Assembly: GCA_023432995.1 (NCBI GenBank)
Contig: JAEZES010000151.1
Location: 1 to 60,770, forward strand
Source of the DNA: Pseudomonadota bacterium
GTDB lineage: Bacteria > Pseudomonadota > Alphaproteobacteria > Sphingomonadales > Sphingomonadaceae
Length of the DNA stretch: 60,770 nucleotides
Direction of reading: 5' to 3'
In this document: positions 7,426 through 16,015 of the stretch, in pieces
Layout: each line of letters opens with the position of its first letter
Numbering within the stretch: position 1 is the stretch's first letter
The notes under the pieces: model-generated
Told to the model about the DNA's origin: nothing
What the model saw: the letters and a program-made list of their open reading frames with translations, nothing else
Databases searched by the model: none
Program-made: the position numbers and the translations under genes

Positions 7426-8670
7426 CTAACGGGTCAGGGTCCCCCGGATGAGGCGCCAGGCGCGTGCGCGGTAGATGCCCGGCAGGTCTCCGAACGTCAG
7501 GCCTGGCGGGTGCAACTCGCGCAAGGCCTGGGTCAGCTTGTGCAGCGGCGACAGCGACCACATGAAACGCTCCTCGAGCGAGCAGCGCAGCACGCGCTGG
7601 GCGGTGCCCGGCGTGAGCTCCGCGATGACCCGGCGAACGGGCTGCGGAACCTCTCTCTCGCAGGCGTCGAGCACCTCGCGCGGGACGGTGCCGGGAGCCA
7701 GGTGCTCGGCGAGGCGAAGCGCGGGATAAGTCATCGGCAACGCACGCGCCCGCTTGGCTAGCGCGATGTAATCGGCCCAATCGACGGGACGGGCGCGGAT
7801 CCCGAAGACCAGCTCGACCAGGCGCAGCAGCGACAAGCTCTGGAGCCCGCAGCTGGCATGACAGGCAAGATGGACGAGGCGTGCTTCGTCGGCGAGCGTG
7901 ACCGCTTTCGCCGACAGCCGCCAGGGTTCGAGCGTGGTGGCGGACCGGAGCCGATCCAGTTCGATCACCGGGGCGCCGTACGAGTAGCGGCGGTCGAGCG
8001 AGGTCTGCAGGTCGACCGACCAGGGGTCGTCCGCATGGACGAGGGCGAGAGTCCGCGGCTCGGACGGAGAGTTGGCCATCCGCCAGTTGCGGGCCGGCGG
8101 AAAGCGCCCGATACGGCCAGGCACGAACCCCATGCGGCTCAGCACGGCGCTCGCGGCCGGCTCTCGTGCCGGATCGACCAGCAGGTCGATGTCGGACAGC
8201 GGCCGGACGGCGGGCTCGGGGAAGATTGACCAGGCCGTGTCCATTCCCTTGAACACCATCGCGGCCACTCCCGCGTCGGCGAGCGCTTCGACGAGGGCCT
8301 GGGCGCGGCGGGCCATCGCCTCCATCCGGCGCGCGTTGTGCCGCAAATGGAGCTCGAGAATAGCCCCGATGTCCGCCGGCGCCTCGATCAGTCCCTGACG
8401 CAGCCAGGCCCCGAGCTGCGGTCCCATCCCGCTGGTGTATGCGGCAACACCCAGCGCCTCGGGCGGTCCCCGAAGCCGCTCTCCGGCGTTCTCTGCGGAC
8501 AGGACCTGCCGCGTGACTCTTTCGATTTGCCCGAGCGCCATCTGCCACGCCTCGACCGGCGTCTCGGGCCACAACCATCGTGGATGGCCTTGCCGGACGG
8601 CCCAGTCGAACCGGCGGCGCACCTCGTCGGGGCGCAGGTCGAAGGCATCGAACGGCAGAATCGTCGGCAC
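7426..8670 (-). CDS. nucleotidyltransferase family protein (PF14907 type)
   Basis: A 414-residue protein with the nucleotidyltransferase core: MVFKGMDTAWSIFPEPAVRPLSDIDLLVDP carries the D-x-D metal site at about residues 141-143. The remainder is helical and rich in Trp and Arg, typical of the uncharacterised NTP_transf_5 family often seen near exopolysaccharide or peptide-modification genes. Here the neighbours are tRNA-Asp and a DUF2842 gene, giving no pathway. It ends 7 nt from the convergent DUF2842 gene. The substrate is unknown. Confidence 0.75.
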   Translation of the reverse strand: MPTILPFDAFDLRPDEVRRRFDWAVRQGHPRWLWPETPVEAWQMALGQIERVTRQVLSAENAGERLRGPPEALGVAAYTSGMGPQLGAWLRQGLIEAPADIGAILELHLRHNARRMEAMARRAQALVEALADAGVAAMVFKGMDTAWSIFPEPAVRPLSDIDLLVDPAREPAASAVLSRMGFVPGRIGRFPPARNWRMANSPSEPRTLALVHADDPWSVDLQTSLDRRYSYGAPVIELDRLRSATTLEPWRLSAKAVTLADEARLVHLACHASCGLQSLSLLRLVELVFGIRARPVDWADYIALAKRARALPMTYPALRLAEHLAPGTVPREVLDACEREVPQPVRRVIAELTPGTAQRVLRCSLEERFMWSLSPLHKLTQALRELHPPGLTFGDLPGIYRARAWRLIRGTLTR

Positions 8671-8766
8671 CGGCCATGGTTGTCCGGACGAGGCCGGAAG
8701 TGGCCCGTCCCCACGCGTCAGTGGCAGCTGTCGCTGGAACCGTTCAACGAGGGGATGGAACCCAAG

Positions 8767-8843
<77 letters not shown>

Positions 8844-8887
8844 GGACCCAGACGTTTGGGCGGGCGTTGCACCGCTTGGGAGCCGCG

Positions 8888-8916
8888 CCCCTAGGGCAGC
8901 GTCTCGGGGCTGTCAA
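8888..8916 (-). promoter_or_regulatory. promoter of tRNA-Asp
   Basis: On the minus strand a perfect -35 TTGACA (8911-8916) is followed after 17 nt by TAGGGG (8888-8893). Transcription would start near 8880, about 37 nt before the mature tRNA. The -35 is ideal; the -10 is poor but GC-rich -10 elements are common here. Confidence 0.6.
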
Positions 8917-9046
8917 CCGCCCTTCCCTCGCCGTCTTTCGAGCGCCGGCGCGGACCCGGATCGCCGCTCGCGTTAACCATATTTTGTCGGCTTCGGACGC
9001 ATGGAAACGGCGCCGCGGCGTCAGGCCGCGCGATTGGGGGACTACC

Positions 9047-9439
9047 ATGCGTGGGACGATCGCTTGCGCGGCGCTGCTCGCTTCGAGCGCAGCTTCGGCA
9101 CAGCCCGTTGCCGTCGAGAGCGCGGTCTACGTCGAGACCGTCGACGGCGATGGCGCGCGCGTCATCGCGCCCGCTGAGCGCGTCGTGCGCGGAGATCGCG
9201 TCGTCACGATCTTGCGCTGGGAGGCGCGCGGCGACGGCAGGTTCACGGCGGTCAGCCGAATCCCGGCGAGTCTCGCGATCGAGAGCGCGAGCACTCGCAG
9301 GCTCGAAGTGTCGACCGATGGCGGGCGCAACTGGAGGCGCCTCGACGAGCCCGACCGGTTCCCCCCCGGCGCCACGCACCTGCGCTGGCGCATCGGCCGC
9401 GGCGAAGGGCGCCTGAGCTACCGCGCGGTGGTTCGCTAG
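9047..9439 (+). CDS. small exported protein of unknown function
   Basis: A 130-residue protein with a clear Sec signal peptide (MRGTIACAALLASSAASAQP, cleavage after ASA). The mature part is predicted all-beta, with an alternation such as RVVRGDRVVTILRWEARGDG and a later TDGGRNWRRLDEPDRFPPGATHLRW segment resembling a fibronectin/immunoglobulin-like strand pattern. I do not recognise a named family. It overlaps the convergent YdeI-like gene by 4 nt. Periplasmic location is inferred from the signal peptide. Confidence 0.75.
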   Translation: MRGTIACAALLASSAASAQPVAVESAVYVETVDGDGARVIAPAERVVRGDRVVTILRWEARGDGRFTAVSRIPASLAIESASTRRLEVSTDGGRNWRRLDEPDRFPPGATHLRWRIGRGEGRLSYRAVVR

Positions 9440-10038
9440 CGTTCGTACTTCCAGTTTCGGCGCTTGCCTTCGGCGAGCCACTCGAGCGCCTGCTCGATCC
9501 GCCGCCGGCGCGTCTCGTCGCGCTTCGCCTCGGTGATCCACTCGAGGTATTCATAGCGGTGGGAGGGCGCGAGGCCGTCGAAGACCTGCGCGGCGGCAGG
9601 ATTGGCCGCGAGCGCCACGGCGAAATCGTCGGGAACGTCGATCGTCCTCGCCGGACGGCGCTGCGCCGCGGGCTTGGGCTTTAGCGCCGTGCCGGCCGCG
9701 TCGATCCGGGCCTGCGCTGCACGCAGCTTGGCGATGAGGTCACCGTCCGGCGGAACGTCGGCCAACGAGCGGATCTTGCCGAACGAGCCCATCCCGGCAT
9801 CCTCACCCGCGTCGCCCTGCCGGCCTTCGCCGTGGATCATGAACGCGCAGTGCTCCTTGAACGCGGCCATGCCGGCGATGTTCTTCCCCTTGTAGGTGAA
9901 GTGCGGCATGCCCCACTTGATGGCCTCGCCGGCCTCCGGAACCGCCTGGTGGACCAGCGCCCGCAGATGGTCGAGGATCGGCCGCGCGAACGCGGCGGCC
10001 TTGGCGATCTTCTCGTCGATGCGCGGGTCGCGCGCCAT
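9436..10038 (-). CDS. YdeI/OmdA (DUF1801) family protein
   Basis: A 200-residue cytoplasmic protein with two parts. Residues 10-115 match the DUF1801 fold (AIKWGMPHFTYKGKNIAGMAAFKEHCAFMI). Residues 135-198 match the OmdA/bacteriocin-protection region (DDFAVALAANPAAAQVFDGLAPSHRYEYLEWI, then RRRRIEQALEWLAEG). The ATG at 10038 lies 11 nt downstream of the bkd E2 stop, so it may be read from the same transcript. The molecular function of this family is not established. Confidence 0.85.
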   Translation of the reverse strand: MARDPRIDEKIAKAAAFARPILDHLRALVHQAVPEAGEAIKWGMPHFTYKGKNIAGMAAFKEHCAFMIHGEGRQGDAGEDAGMGSFGKIRSLADVPPDGDLIAKLRAAQARIDAAGTALKPKPAAQRRPARTIDVPDDFAVALAANPAAAQVFDGLAPSHRYEYLEWITEAKRDETRRRRIEQALEWLAEGKRRNWKYER

Positions 10039-10049
10039 CTCTCGCCCTC

Positions 10050-11372
10050 TCAGTCGGCCAGCAACAGCACCGGGGTCTCTATAAGCCGTTTGACTTCCTG
10101 CACGAAAGCCGCGGCGTCGTAGCCGTCGACCACCCGGTGGTCGCAACTGATCGACAGGTTCATCAGCTTGCGCTTCTCGATCCGTTCGCCGCCGAGCCCA
10201 TCGGGGACGAACATCGGCCGTTCGACTATGCGGTTCGGCGCGAGGATCGCCACTTCGGGCCGGTTGATCACCGGGGTCGAGGCGATCCCGCCGAGCGGGC
10301 CGAGCGAGGTCAGCGTGAAGGTCGAGCCCGAGAGCTCCTCCGACTTCGCCTTGCCCTCGCGCGCGGCTTCGGACAGGCGCAGGATCTCGGCGGCGAGCTG
10401 CCACAGGTTCTTGGTCTGCGCGTCGCGGATCACTGGCACCATCAGGCCCGCCTCGGTCATCGTCGCCATGCCCAGGTGCACCGCGCCGTGCCGGGTGACC
10501 ACGTTGGCCTCGTCGTCGTAACGGGCGTTGAGCATCGGGTACTTCGGCAAGGCGCGGCAGATCGCGGTGATCAGCAGCGGCAGCAAGGTGAGCTTGGGCT
10601 TGTCGCCGCGATGGACGTTCAAGTCGCTCCGCGCCTTCTCGAGCCCGGTGACGTCGCACTCCTCGACATAGGCGAAGTGCGGGATGTTGCGCTTCGAGGC
10701 GGCCATGTTCTCGGCGATGCGGCGCCTCAGGCCGACGACCTTGATCGTCTCGTCGCGGCCGGTGCGGCCGGCGGCCGCGTAGCCCCTGGTGCCGCCGTAG
10801 GACAGGAACGTGTCGAGGTCGGCGTGACGGATGCGGCCGCCCTCGGCCGGGTGCACGTCGGCAAGATCGATCCCCAGCTCCCGGGCCCGGGCACGCACCG
10901 CCGGACTGGCGAGAACCTTGGCATGGCTTCGCTCGGAGGCCTCCGCCCGAACCGGCTTCGGTTCCGGCGGCGGCGCAGGCGGCGGCGGGGGCGGCGGTGG
11001 AGCGGGCGGCGGCGGGGCCGCGGCAATCGCGTCCTCGACATCGCTGGCGTCGGGCGTCTCGACCTCGATCCGTTCCTCGACCGCAGGCGGCACCGGCGCC
11101 GGCGCGGCGACGCGCTCCTCGGCGACCTCGCCCTCCGTCTCGCGCACCACCAGCGGCGACCCGATCGCGATCACGTCGCCGACGTCGCCCGCGACTTCGA
11201 GCACCTTGCCGGCGACCGGGCTTTCCATCTCGACCGTGGCCTTGTCGGTCATCAGATCGGCCAGCCGGCCGTCCTCCTCGACCGTGTCGCCAGGCTTGAC
11301 GTGCCAGGCGACGATCTCGGCTTCGGCGATGCCCTCGCCGATATCGGGGAGCCGGAACACGAACCTGCCCAT
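10050..11372 (-). CDS. bkdB: branched-chain 2-oxoacid dehydrogenase E2 (dihydrolipoyl acyltransferase)
   Basis: This 440-residue E2 transfers acyl groups from the E1-bound intermediate to CoA in the branched-chain (or related) 2-oxoacid dehydrogenase complex. The lipoyl domain (residues 3-77) has the modified lysine at 44 in MTDKATVEME. A Pro/Ala-rich linker (about 110-145) leads to the E3-binding domain (about 150-187, ASPAVRARARELGIDL). The catalytic domain ends with the active-site motif DHRVVDGYD, histidine at about 412. It is the third gene of the E1alpha-E1beta-E2 operon; no E3 is present in the window. Substrate class is inferred from E1. Confidence 0.93.
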   Translation of the reverse strand: MGRFVFRLPDIGEGIAEAEIVAWHVKPGDTVEEDGRLADLMTDKATVEMESPVAGKVLEVAGDVGDVIAIGSPLVVRETEGEVAEERVAAPAPVPPAVEERIEVETPDASDVEDAIAAAPPPPAPPPPPPPPAPPPEPKPVRAEASERSHAKVLASPAVRARARELGIDLADVHPAEGGRIRHADLDTFLSYGGTRGYAAAGRTGRDETIKVVGLRRRIAENMAASKRNIPHFAYVEECDVTGLEKARSDLNVHRGDKPKLTLLPLLITAICRALPKYPMLNARYDDEANVVTRHGAVHLGMATMTEAGLMVPVIRDAQTKNLWQLAAEILRLSEAAREGKAKSEELSGSTFTLTSLGPLGGIASTPVINRPEVAILAPNRIVERPMFVPDGLGGERIEKRKLMNLSISCDHRVVDGYDAAAFVQEVKRLIETPVLLLAD

Positions 11373-11375
11373 CCC

Positions 11376-12443
11376 TCAGGCCTCCAGCAGCCGGTCGATG
11401 CCCTCACCGACGCGGATCGGCCCCGGGAAATAGGCCCATTCGAGGCTGTGCGGATAGGGGGTGTCGAACCCGGTCACGCGCTCGACCGGCGCCTCCAGGT
11501 GGTAGAAGCAGCGCTCCTGCACCAGCGCGGCGAGTTCCGCGCCGAAGCCGGAGGTGCGTGTCGCCTCGTGGACGACCATGCATTTGCCGGTCTTTTCCAC
11601 AGAGGCTTCCACCGCTTCGATGTCGAGCGGCACCAGCGTCCTGAGGTCGATGATCTCCGCATCGACGCCCTTCTCGCGGCACACTGCTTCGGCCACGTGA
11701 ACCATGGTCCCGTAGGCGAGCACGGTCAGCGCACTGCCCTCGCGCACGATCCGCGCCTTGCCCAGCGGGATCGAATAGTAGCCCTCCGGCACCAGCGCGT
11801 CGGGATGCTCCTTCCACGGTCGCGTCGGGCGGTCGTAGTAGCCGTCGAACGGGCCGTTGTAGATCCGCTTCGGTTCGAAGAAGATCACCGGATCGTCGTC
11901 CTCGATCGCGGCGATCAGCAGCCCCTTGGCGTCGTGCGGCGTGCTCGGCACCACGGTCTTGAGGCCGGCGACGTGGGTGAACAGCGCCTCCGGGCTCTGG
12001 CTGTGGGTCTGCCCGCCGAAGATGCCGCCACCAAACGGGCTGCGCACGGTCATCGGCGCGATGAACTCGCCCGCCGAGCGGTAGCGCAGCCGCGCCGCCT
12101 CGCTGACCAGTTGGTCGAGCCCCGGATAGATGTAGTCGGCAAACTGGATCTCGGGCACCGGCCTGAGGCCATAGGCGCACATGCCGACCGCGGCGCCGAT
12201 GATGCCGCATTCGCTGATCGGGGTGTCGAACACGCGCGTCTTGCCGTGCTTCGCCTGCAGCCCCGCGGTGCAGCGGAACACCCCGCCGAAGTAGCCGATG
12301 TCCTCGCCCATCAGCACGACGTCGGGATCGCGCTCGAGCATCGTGTCGAGCGCGTCGTTGATCGCTTCGATCATCGTCATCGCCCGGGCGGGCGCGTCGG
12401 CCAGCGTGACCGGCTCGTCGTCGGTACTTACTCGCGCGGTCAT
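11376..12443 (-). CDS. branched-chain 2-oxoacid dehydrogenase E1 beta subunit
   Basis: A 355-residue transketolase-like subunit that completes the thiamine-diphosphate E1 heterotetramer. Visible features are MIEAINDALDTMLERDPDVVLMGEDIGYFGGVFRCT, the interface segment FDTPISECGIIGAAVGM and the C-terminal transketolase domain with DLRTLVPLDIEAVEASVEKTGK. The frame is open upstream but the ATG at 12443 overlaps the E1alpha stop by 4 nt and is the natural start. E2 follows after 3 nt. The YFGGVFR form is typical of branched-chain rather than pyruvate E1. Confidence 0.93.
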   Translation of the reverse strand: MTARVSTDDEPVTLADAPARAMTMIEAINDALDTMLERDPDVVLMGEDIGYFGGVFRCTAGLQAKHGKTRVFDTPISECGIIGAAVGMCAYGLRPVPEIQFADYIYPGLDQLVSEAARLRYRSAGEFIAPMTVRSPFGGGIFGGQTHSQSPEALFTHVAGLKTVVPSTPHDAKGLLIAAIEDDDPVIFFEPKRIYNGPFDGYYDRPTRPWKEHPDALVPEGYYSIPLGKARIVREGSALTVLAYGTMVHVAEAVCREKGVDAEIIDLRTLVPLDIEAVEASVEKTGKCMVVHEATRTSGFGAELAALVQERCFYHLEAPVERVTGFDTPYPHSLEWAYFPGPIRVGEGIDRLLEA

Positions 12444-13720
12444 TCTGGCCACTTTATGTGCCTCTCGCGGATCGCCTGCTCGCTCTGCTCCTCGAGGTGC
12501 CAGGGGAGTTCCTCGAACACGTCCTCGAACATCGTGTGGAACGGATGGTGCAGCCCGTGGCCGAGGATGCCGTTCTTCTCGGCCTCCTTCTGCGCCTCGC
12601 GGATTTCCTCGTCGAGCTCGGCGTCCATCTTGTCGTGCCGCTCGTCGGACCATTCGCCGATGGCGATCAGGTGCGCCTTGAGCCGCGCGATCGGGTCGCC
12701 GAGCGGCCATTCCTTGCCTTCCTGCGCGCTGCGGTAGACGCTCGGGTCGTCCGAGGTCGAATGGCCCTCGGCGCGGTAGGTGAAGAACTCGATCAGCGTC
12801 GGCCCGGCGTTCGAGCGCGCGCGGTCCGCCGCCCAGCGCTCGGCCGCGTAGACGGCCAGTGCGTCGTTGCCATCGACCCGCAGCCCGGCGATGCCGTAGC
12901 CGATCGCCCGCGCCGCGAAGGTCTGCCGCTCGGCGCCGGCGATTCCCGAGAAGCTCGAGATCGCCCACTGGTTGTTGATCACGTTGAAGATCGTCGGCGC
13001 GTTGTAGACCGCGGCAAAGGTCAGCGCTGCGTGGAAGTCGCCCTCGGCTGTCGAGCCCTCGCCGACCCAAGCGGCGGCGATGCGGCTGTCGCCCTTGATC
13101 GCGCTCGCCATCGCGAACCCGGTCGCCTGCGGCATCTGTGTCGCGAGGTTGCCCGAGATGGTGAAGAAGTTGACCGACTTCGCCGAGTACAGGATCGGCA
13201 GCTGCCGCCCCTTCAGCTTGTCCGCGCGGTTCGAGTAGATCTGGTTGACCATCTCGAGGGTCGGGTAGCCGCGCGCGATCATGCAGCCCTGCTGGCGGTA
13301 CGAAGGGAAGATCATGTCCTCGAAGTCGAGCGCCAGCGTGGCCGCGACCGAGGTCGCCTCCTCGCCCGAGCACTTGAGGTAGAAGCTGGTCTTGCCCTGC
13401 CGCTGCGCGCGGTACATCCGGTTGTCGAACGCGCGCACCAGCGCCATCGTGCGCAGGATCTCGCGCAGGCGCTCGGGTGAAAGCCGCGGATTCCACGGCC
13501 CGTGCGCCTGGTTGCCTTCGCCGAGCACGCGCACGAGGTCGTTGCACAGCGGCCAGGTCTCCGACGCGGGGCAGGCCTCGTCGGGCCGCGGCTGTGCGCC
13601 CGGGGCGGGAATCTGGAGGTGCGAAAAGTCCGCCGCTTCGCCGGGGCGCGCCTGCGGCTCGGGGACGTGCAGCGTCAGGCGCGGACGATTGGTCGCGGCC
13701 TGCGGCACCTCCTTGGCCAT
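12440..13720 (-). CDS. branched-chain 2-oxoacid dehydrogenase E1 alpha subunit
   Basis: This 426-residue subunit holds most of the thiamine-diphosphate site and decarboxylates the 2-oxoacid. The motif GEGSTAEGDFHAALTFAAVYNAP ending in NVINN (about residues 218-248) is the ThDP-binding signature. The regulatory-loop-like segment YRAEGHSTSDDPS is present. The first 75 residues are a Pro-rich extension typical of alphaproteobacterial branched-chain E1alpha. It is first in the operon and is preceded by a strong promoter candidate at 13767-13795. It would act in Val/Leu/Ile breakdown or anteiso/iso primer supply. Confidence 0.93.
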   Translation of the reverse strand: MAKEVPQAATNRPRLTLHVPEPQARPGEAADFSHLQIPAPGAQPRPDEACPASETWPLCNDLVRVLGEGNQAHGPWNPRLSPERLREILRTMALVRAFDNRMYRAQRQGKTSFYLKCSGEEATSVAATLALDFEDMIFPSYRQQGCMIARGYPTLEMVNQIYSNRADKLKGRQLPILYSAKSVNFFTISGNLATQMPQATGFAMASAIKGDSRIAAAWVGEGSTAEGDFHAALTFAAVYNAPTIFNVINNQWAISSFSGIAGAERQTFAARAIGYGIAGLRVDGNDALAVYAAERWAADRARSNAGPTLIEFFTYRAEGHSTSDDPSVYRSAQEGKEWPLGDPIARLKAHLIAIGEWSDERHDKMDAELDEEIREAQKEAEKNGILGHGLHHPFHTMFEDVFEELPWHLEEQSEQAIRERHIKWPE

Positions 13721-13766
13721 CCTGAATGCTCCCGACGAATGTGAAACTTTGTTTTACGTATATGAC

Positions 13767-13795
13767 ATTTTATTAGGCATGGGCATAACGGTCAA
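13767..13795 (-). promoter_or_regulatory. promoter of the bkd operon
   Basis: On the minus strand, TTGACC (13790-13795) and TAAAAT (13767-13772) are separated by exactly 17 nt, a near-consensus sigma70 promoter in an unusually AT-rich stretch. Between the -10 and the E1alpha ATG lies the short inverted repeat AAACTTTGTTT (13744-13754), which could bind a regulator at the start of the transcript. Confidence 0.6.
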
Positions 13796-13802
13796 GGGCC
13801 GC

Positions 13803-14759
13803 CTAGACGGCCACCGGCGCACTCAACCGCCCCTGCGGCGCGTAATCCGTCACCGCGAAATCCTCGAACCGGTAATCGAAGATCGAAGCCGGCCGGCGCA
13901 GGAACTCAAGCCGGGGATGGCCCGCCGGTTCCCGTGACAGCTGTTCTTCGACCAGCTCGGCGTGATTGAGGTAGAGATGCGTGTCGCCGCCGGTCCAGAT
14001 CAGCTCGCCCGGCTGGTACCCCGCCTGGTCGGCCACCATCCGCGTGAGCAACGCTGCGCCGAACAGATTGAACGGGAGGCCCAAAGCAACGTCGCAGCTG
14101 CGCTGGTAGAGCTGGCAGTTCAAACGATCGCCGGCGACGTGGAACTGGTAGGTCTTGTGGCATGGCGGCAGCGCCATGCGGTCGATCTCGGCCACGTTCC
14201 AGCCCTCGACGATATGCCTGCGCCCCCCGGGATTGGCCCGCAGGCCCTCGATCAGCCGCTGGACCTGGTTGATCCCGGGCCCGGCGCGGAACGTGCCCTC
14301 CCCGTCGGGCTCGTAGGTCGGCCAGTCGACCCATTGCTTGCCATAGCCCGGGCCAAGGTCGCCCCAGCGCAGGGCGAACGCCGCATCCTCGACGATGCGG
14401 GCCTCGAACGCCTCCTGCGAGATCGCCTCGCCGGTGGCCTCGCGGTACTTCGCCAGCGGCCAGTCGCTCCAGATCGTCACGCCCTGCTGGAGCAGCGGGC
14501 GGATGTTGGTCTCGCCGGTAAGGAACCATAACATCTCGCGCGCGGCGGCCTTCCAGTACACGCGCTTGGTCGTCAGCAGCGGCACGTATCCGCGGGAAAG
14601 GTCGAACCGCAGCTGCGGCCCGAACACCGACCGGGTGCCGACTCCGGTGCGGTCGATCCGCTCGTCACCGCGCTCCCAGATCTCGCGCATCAGGTCGAGG
14701 TACTGCCATTCCCAATGACGACGTTCGCGGAGCCCGCCGGACGGAAATTCGCTGTTCAT
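13803..14759 (-). CDS. thyA: thymidylate synthase
   Basis: A 318-residue enzyme that methylates dUMP to dTMP using methylene-THF. The catalytic cysteine is residue 200 in the motif ALPPCHKTYQFHV, followed by CQLYQRSCDVALGLPFNLF (the dUMP phosphate-binding Arg and the conserved Asn). An insert of about 50 residues (roughly 95-150) makes it longer than the 264-residue E. coli form, like other long ThyA proteins. The ATG at 14759 was chosen because the open frame upstream enters the tRNA-Pro region. The gene is head-to-head with tRNA-Pro. Confidence 0.95.
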   Translation of the reverse strand: MNSEFPSGGLRERRHWEWQYLDLMREIWERGDERIDRTGVGTRSVFGPQLRFDLSRGYVPLLTTKRVYWKAAAREMLWFLTGETNIRPLLQQGVTIWSDWPLAKYREATGEAISQEAFEARIVEDAAFALRWGDLGPGYGKQWVDWPTYEPDGEGTFRAGPGINQVQRLIEGLRANPGGRRHIVEGWNVAEIDRMALPPCHKTYQFHVAGDRLNCQLYQRSCDVALGLPFNLFGAALLTRMVADQAGYQPGELIWTGGDTHLYLNHAELVEEQLSREPAGHPRLEFLRRPASIFDYRFEDFAVTDYAPQGRLSAPVAV

Positions 14760-14790
14760 GGCCTTCTTCGCTACCATCCCAAAAGCCGGC

Positions 14791-14819
14791 TTGCCAGCCT
14801 GCGGCCCCGCCCCTATAGG
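14791..14819 (+). promoter_or_regulatory. promoter of tRNA-Pro
   Basis: TTGCCA (14791-14796) and TATAGG (14814-14819) are separated by 17 nt. Transcription would begin near 14826, about 33 nt before the mature tRNA, which is a suitable leader length. Confidence 0.55.
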
Positions 14820-14858
14820 GCCGCCTCTGCCTCGCCCCGGGTCCCCGGGAGCGCCGGT

Positions 14859-14935
14859 CGGGGAGTAGCTCAGCCTGGTAGAGCACTGTCTTCGGGAGGC
14901 AGGGGCCGGAGGTTCGAATCCTCTCTCCCCGACCA
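14859..14935 (+). tRNA. tRNA-Pro (CGG)
   Basis: A complete cloverleaf: acceptor CGGGGAG with CTCCCCG, D-arm GCTCAGCCTGGTAGAGC, anticodon stem-loop CTGTC-TTCGGGA-GGCAG with anticodon CGG, T-loop GGTTCGAATCC, discriminator A and encoded CCA. It is followed directly by ATTTTT, which may serve as terminator. Confidence 0.97.
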
Positions 14936-14966
14936 TTTTTGGATCTCGTGCGAGTAGGGAGCCCTG

Positions 14967-15929
14967 ATGGCACAGCGAGCGTTCGGTCGGCGGCGGGTGC
15001 TGGTAACCGGCGGTGCGGGGTTCCTCGGTTCACACCTTATCGACCGGCTGCTCGACCGCGGCGACGAAGTGCTGTGCATCGACAACCTGTTCACCGGCGA
15101 CAAGCGCAACATCGACCACCTCGCCAACCATCCGAGGTTCGAATTCCTTCGCCACGACGTGTGCTTTCCGCTGTTCGTCGAGGTGGATGAGATCTTCAAT
15201 CTCGCCTGCCCCGCTTCGCCGGTGCACTACCAGCACGATCCGGTGCAGACGACCAAGACATCGGTCCACGGCGCGATCAACATGCTCGGCCTGGCCAAGC
15301 GGCTGAAGGCGCCGATCTTCCAGGCCTCGACCAGCGAGGTCTACGGCGATCCGTCGGTCCACCCCCAGAAGGAAACCTATTGGGGCAACGTCAACCCCAT
15401 CGGCATCCGCAGCTGCTACGACGAGGGCAAGCGCTGCGCGGAAACGCTGTTCTTCGACTACCATCGCCAGCACGGGCTCGACGTCAAGGTCGCGCGCATC
15501 TTCAACACCTACGGGCCGCGGATGCATGCCGGCGACGGGCGCGTGGTGTCCAACTTCATCGTCCAGGCGCTGCTCGGCGAAGACATCACCATCTACGGCG
15601 ACGGCCAGCAGACCCGCTCGTTCTGCTACGTCGACGACCTGATCCGCGGGTTCATCGCCTTCATGGAGGCGGGGCCCGACGTTCACGGGCCGATCAACAT
15701 CGGCAATCCCAACGAGTTCACCATTCTCGAACTGGCCGAGAAGGTCCTGGCCAAGATCGGGGGCAAGTCCAAGCTGGTGCGCAAGCCGCTGCCGCAGGAC
15801 GATCCGATGCAGCGCCAGCCCGACATCGGCCTCGCTCGCGAGCAGCTCGGCTGGCAGCCGGCGATCGAGCTCGATGAGGGGCTCGACCGCACGATCGCCT
15901 ACTTCCGGGCGGTCGTCGCCGGCGACTGA
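14967..15929 (+). CDS. UDP-glucuronate decarboxylase (UDP-xylose synthase)
   Basis: A 320-residue extended short-chain dehydrogenase that converts UDP-glucuronate to UDP-xylose. The NAD motif GGAGFLGS is at 15-22, the STSEVYG segment carries the catalytic Ser/Thr, and the Tyr-Lys pair is Y151/K155 in SCYDEGKRCAE. The signature NLACPASPVHYQ is characteristic of UDP-xylose synthases among related epimerases. The RBS AGGGAG precedes the ATG. It marks the left edge of the polysaccharide locus and needs UDP-glucuronate, which one of the dehydrogenases in this window might supply. Confidence 0.9.
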   Translation: MAQRAFGRRRVLVTGGAGFLGSHLIDRLLDRGDEVLCIDNLFTGDKRNIDHLANHPRFEFLRHDVCFPLFVEVDEIFNLACPASPVHYQHDPVQTTKTSVHGAINMLGLAKRLKAPIFQASTSEVYGDPSVHPQKETYWGNVNPIGIRSCYDEGKRCAETLFFDYHRQHGLDVKVARIFNTYGPRMHAGDGRVVSNFIVQALLGEDITIYGDGQQTRSFCYVDDLIRGFIAFMEAGPDVHGPINIGNPNEFTILELAEKVLAKIGGKSKLVRKPLPQDDPMQRQPDIGLAREQLGWQPAIELDEGLDRTIAYFRAVVAGD

Positions 15930-15947
15930 TCGGCGCACAACCATCTG

Positions 15948-15971
15948 TGCCGCCCTTGTAATCGGGCGGCA
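15948..15971 (+). terminator. hairpin between the UDP-xylose synthase gene and purF
   Basis: A perfect 8-bp stem (TGCCGCCC with GGGCGGCA) closes an 8-nt loop 18 nt after the upstream stop codon. No T-run follows, so it may act with Rho or merely protect the 3' end. Confidence 0.4.
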
Positions 15972-15980
15972 AGATCGCCA

Positions 15981-16009
15981 TTGGGGGCCGCGGTTGCCAA
16001 CCCCATAAC
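15981..16009 (+). promoter_or_regulatory. possible purF promoter
   Basis: TTGGGG (15981-15986) and CATAAC (16004-16009) are separated by 17 nt, placing transcription start at or just before the purF ATG at 16016. The match is moderate; the location after the 15948-15971 hairpin supports a separate purF transcript. Confidence 0.35.
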
Positions 16010-16015
16010 GGATCG

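Noticed and set aside
10137..12737. 866-residue open frame on the plus strand over the bkd operon
   Set aside because: Antisense to E2 and E1-beta with full motifs; the frame is a GC-rich shadow with no domain.
14859..14935. tRNA-Pro as an integration site for the EPS locus
   Set aside because: No partial tRNA copy or integrase gene is seen at the other end of the locus in this window.
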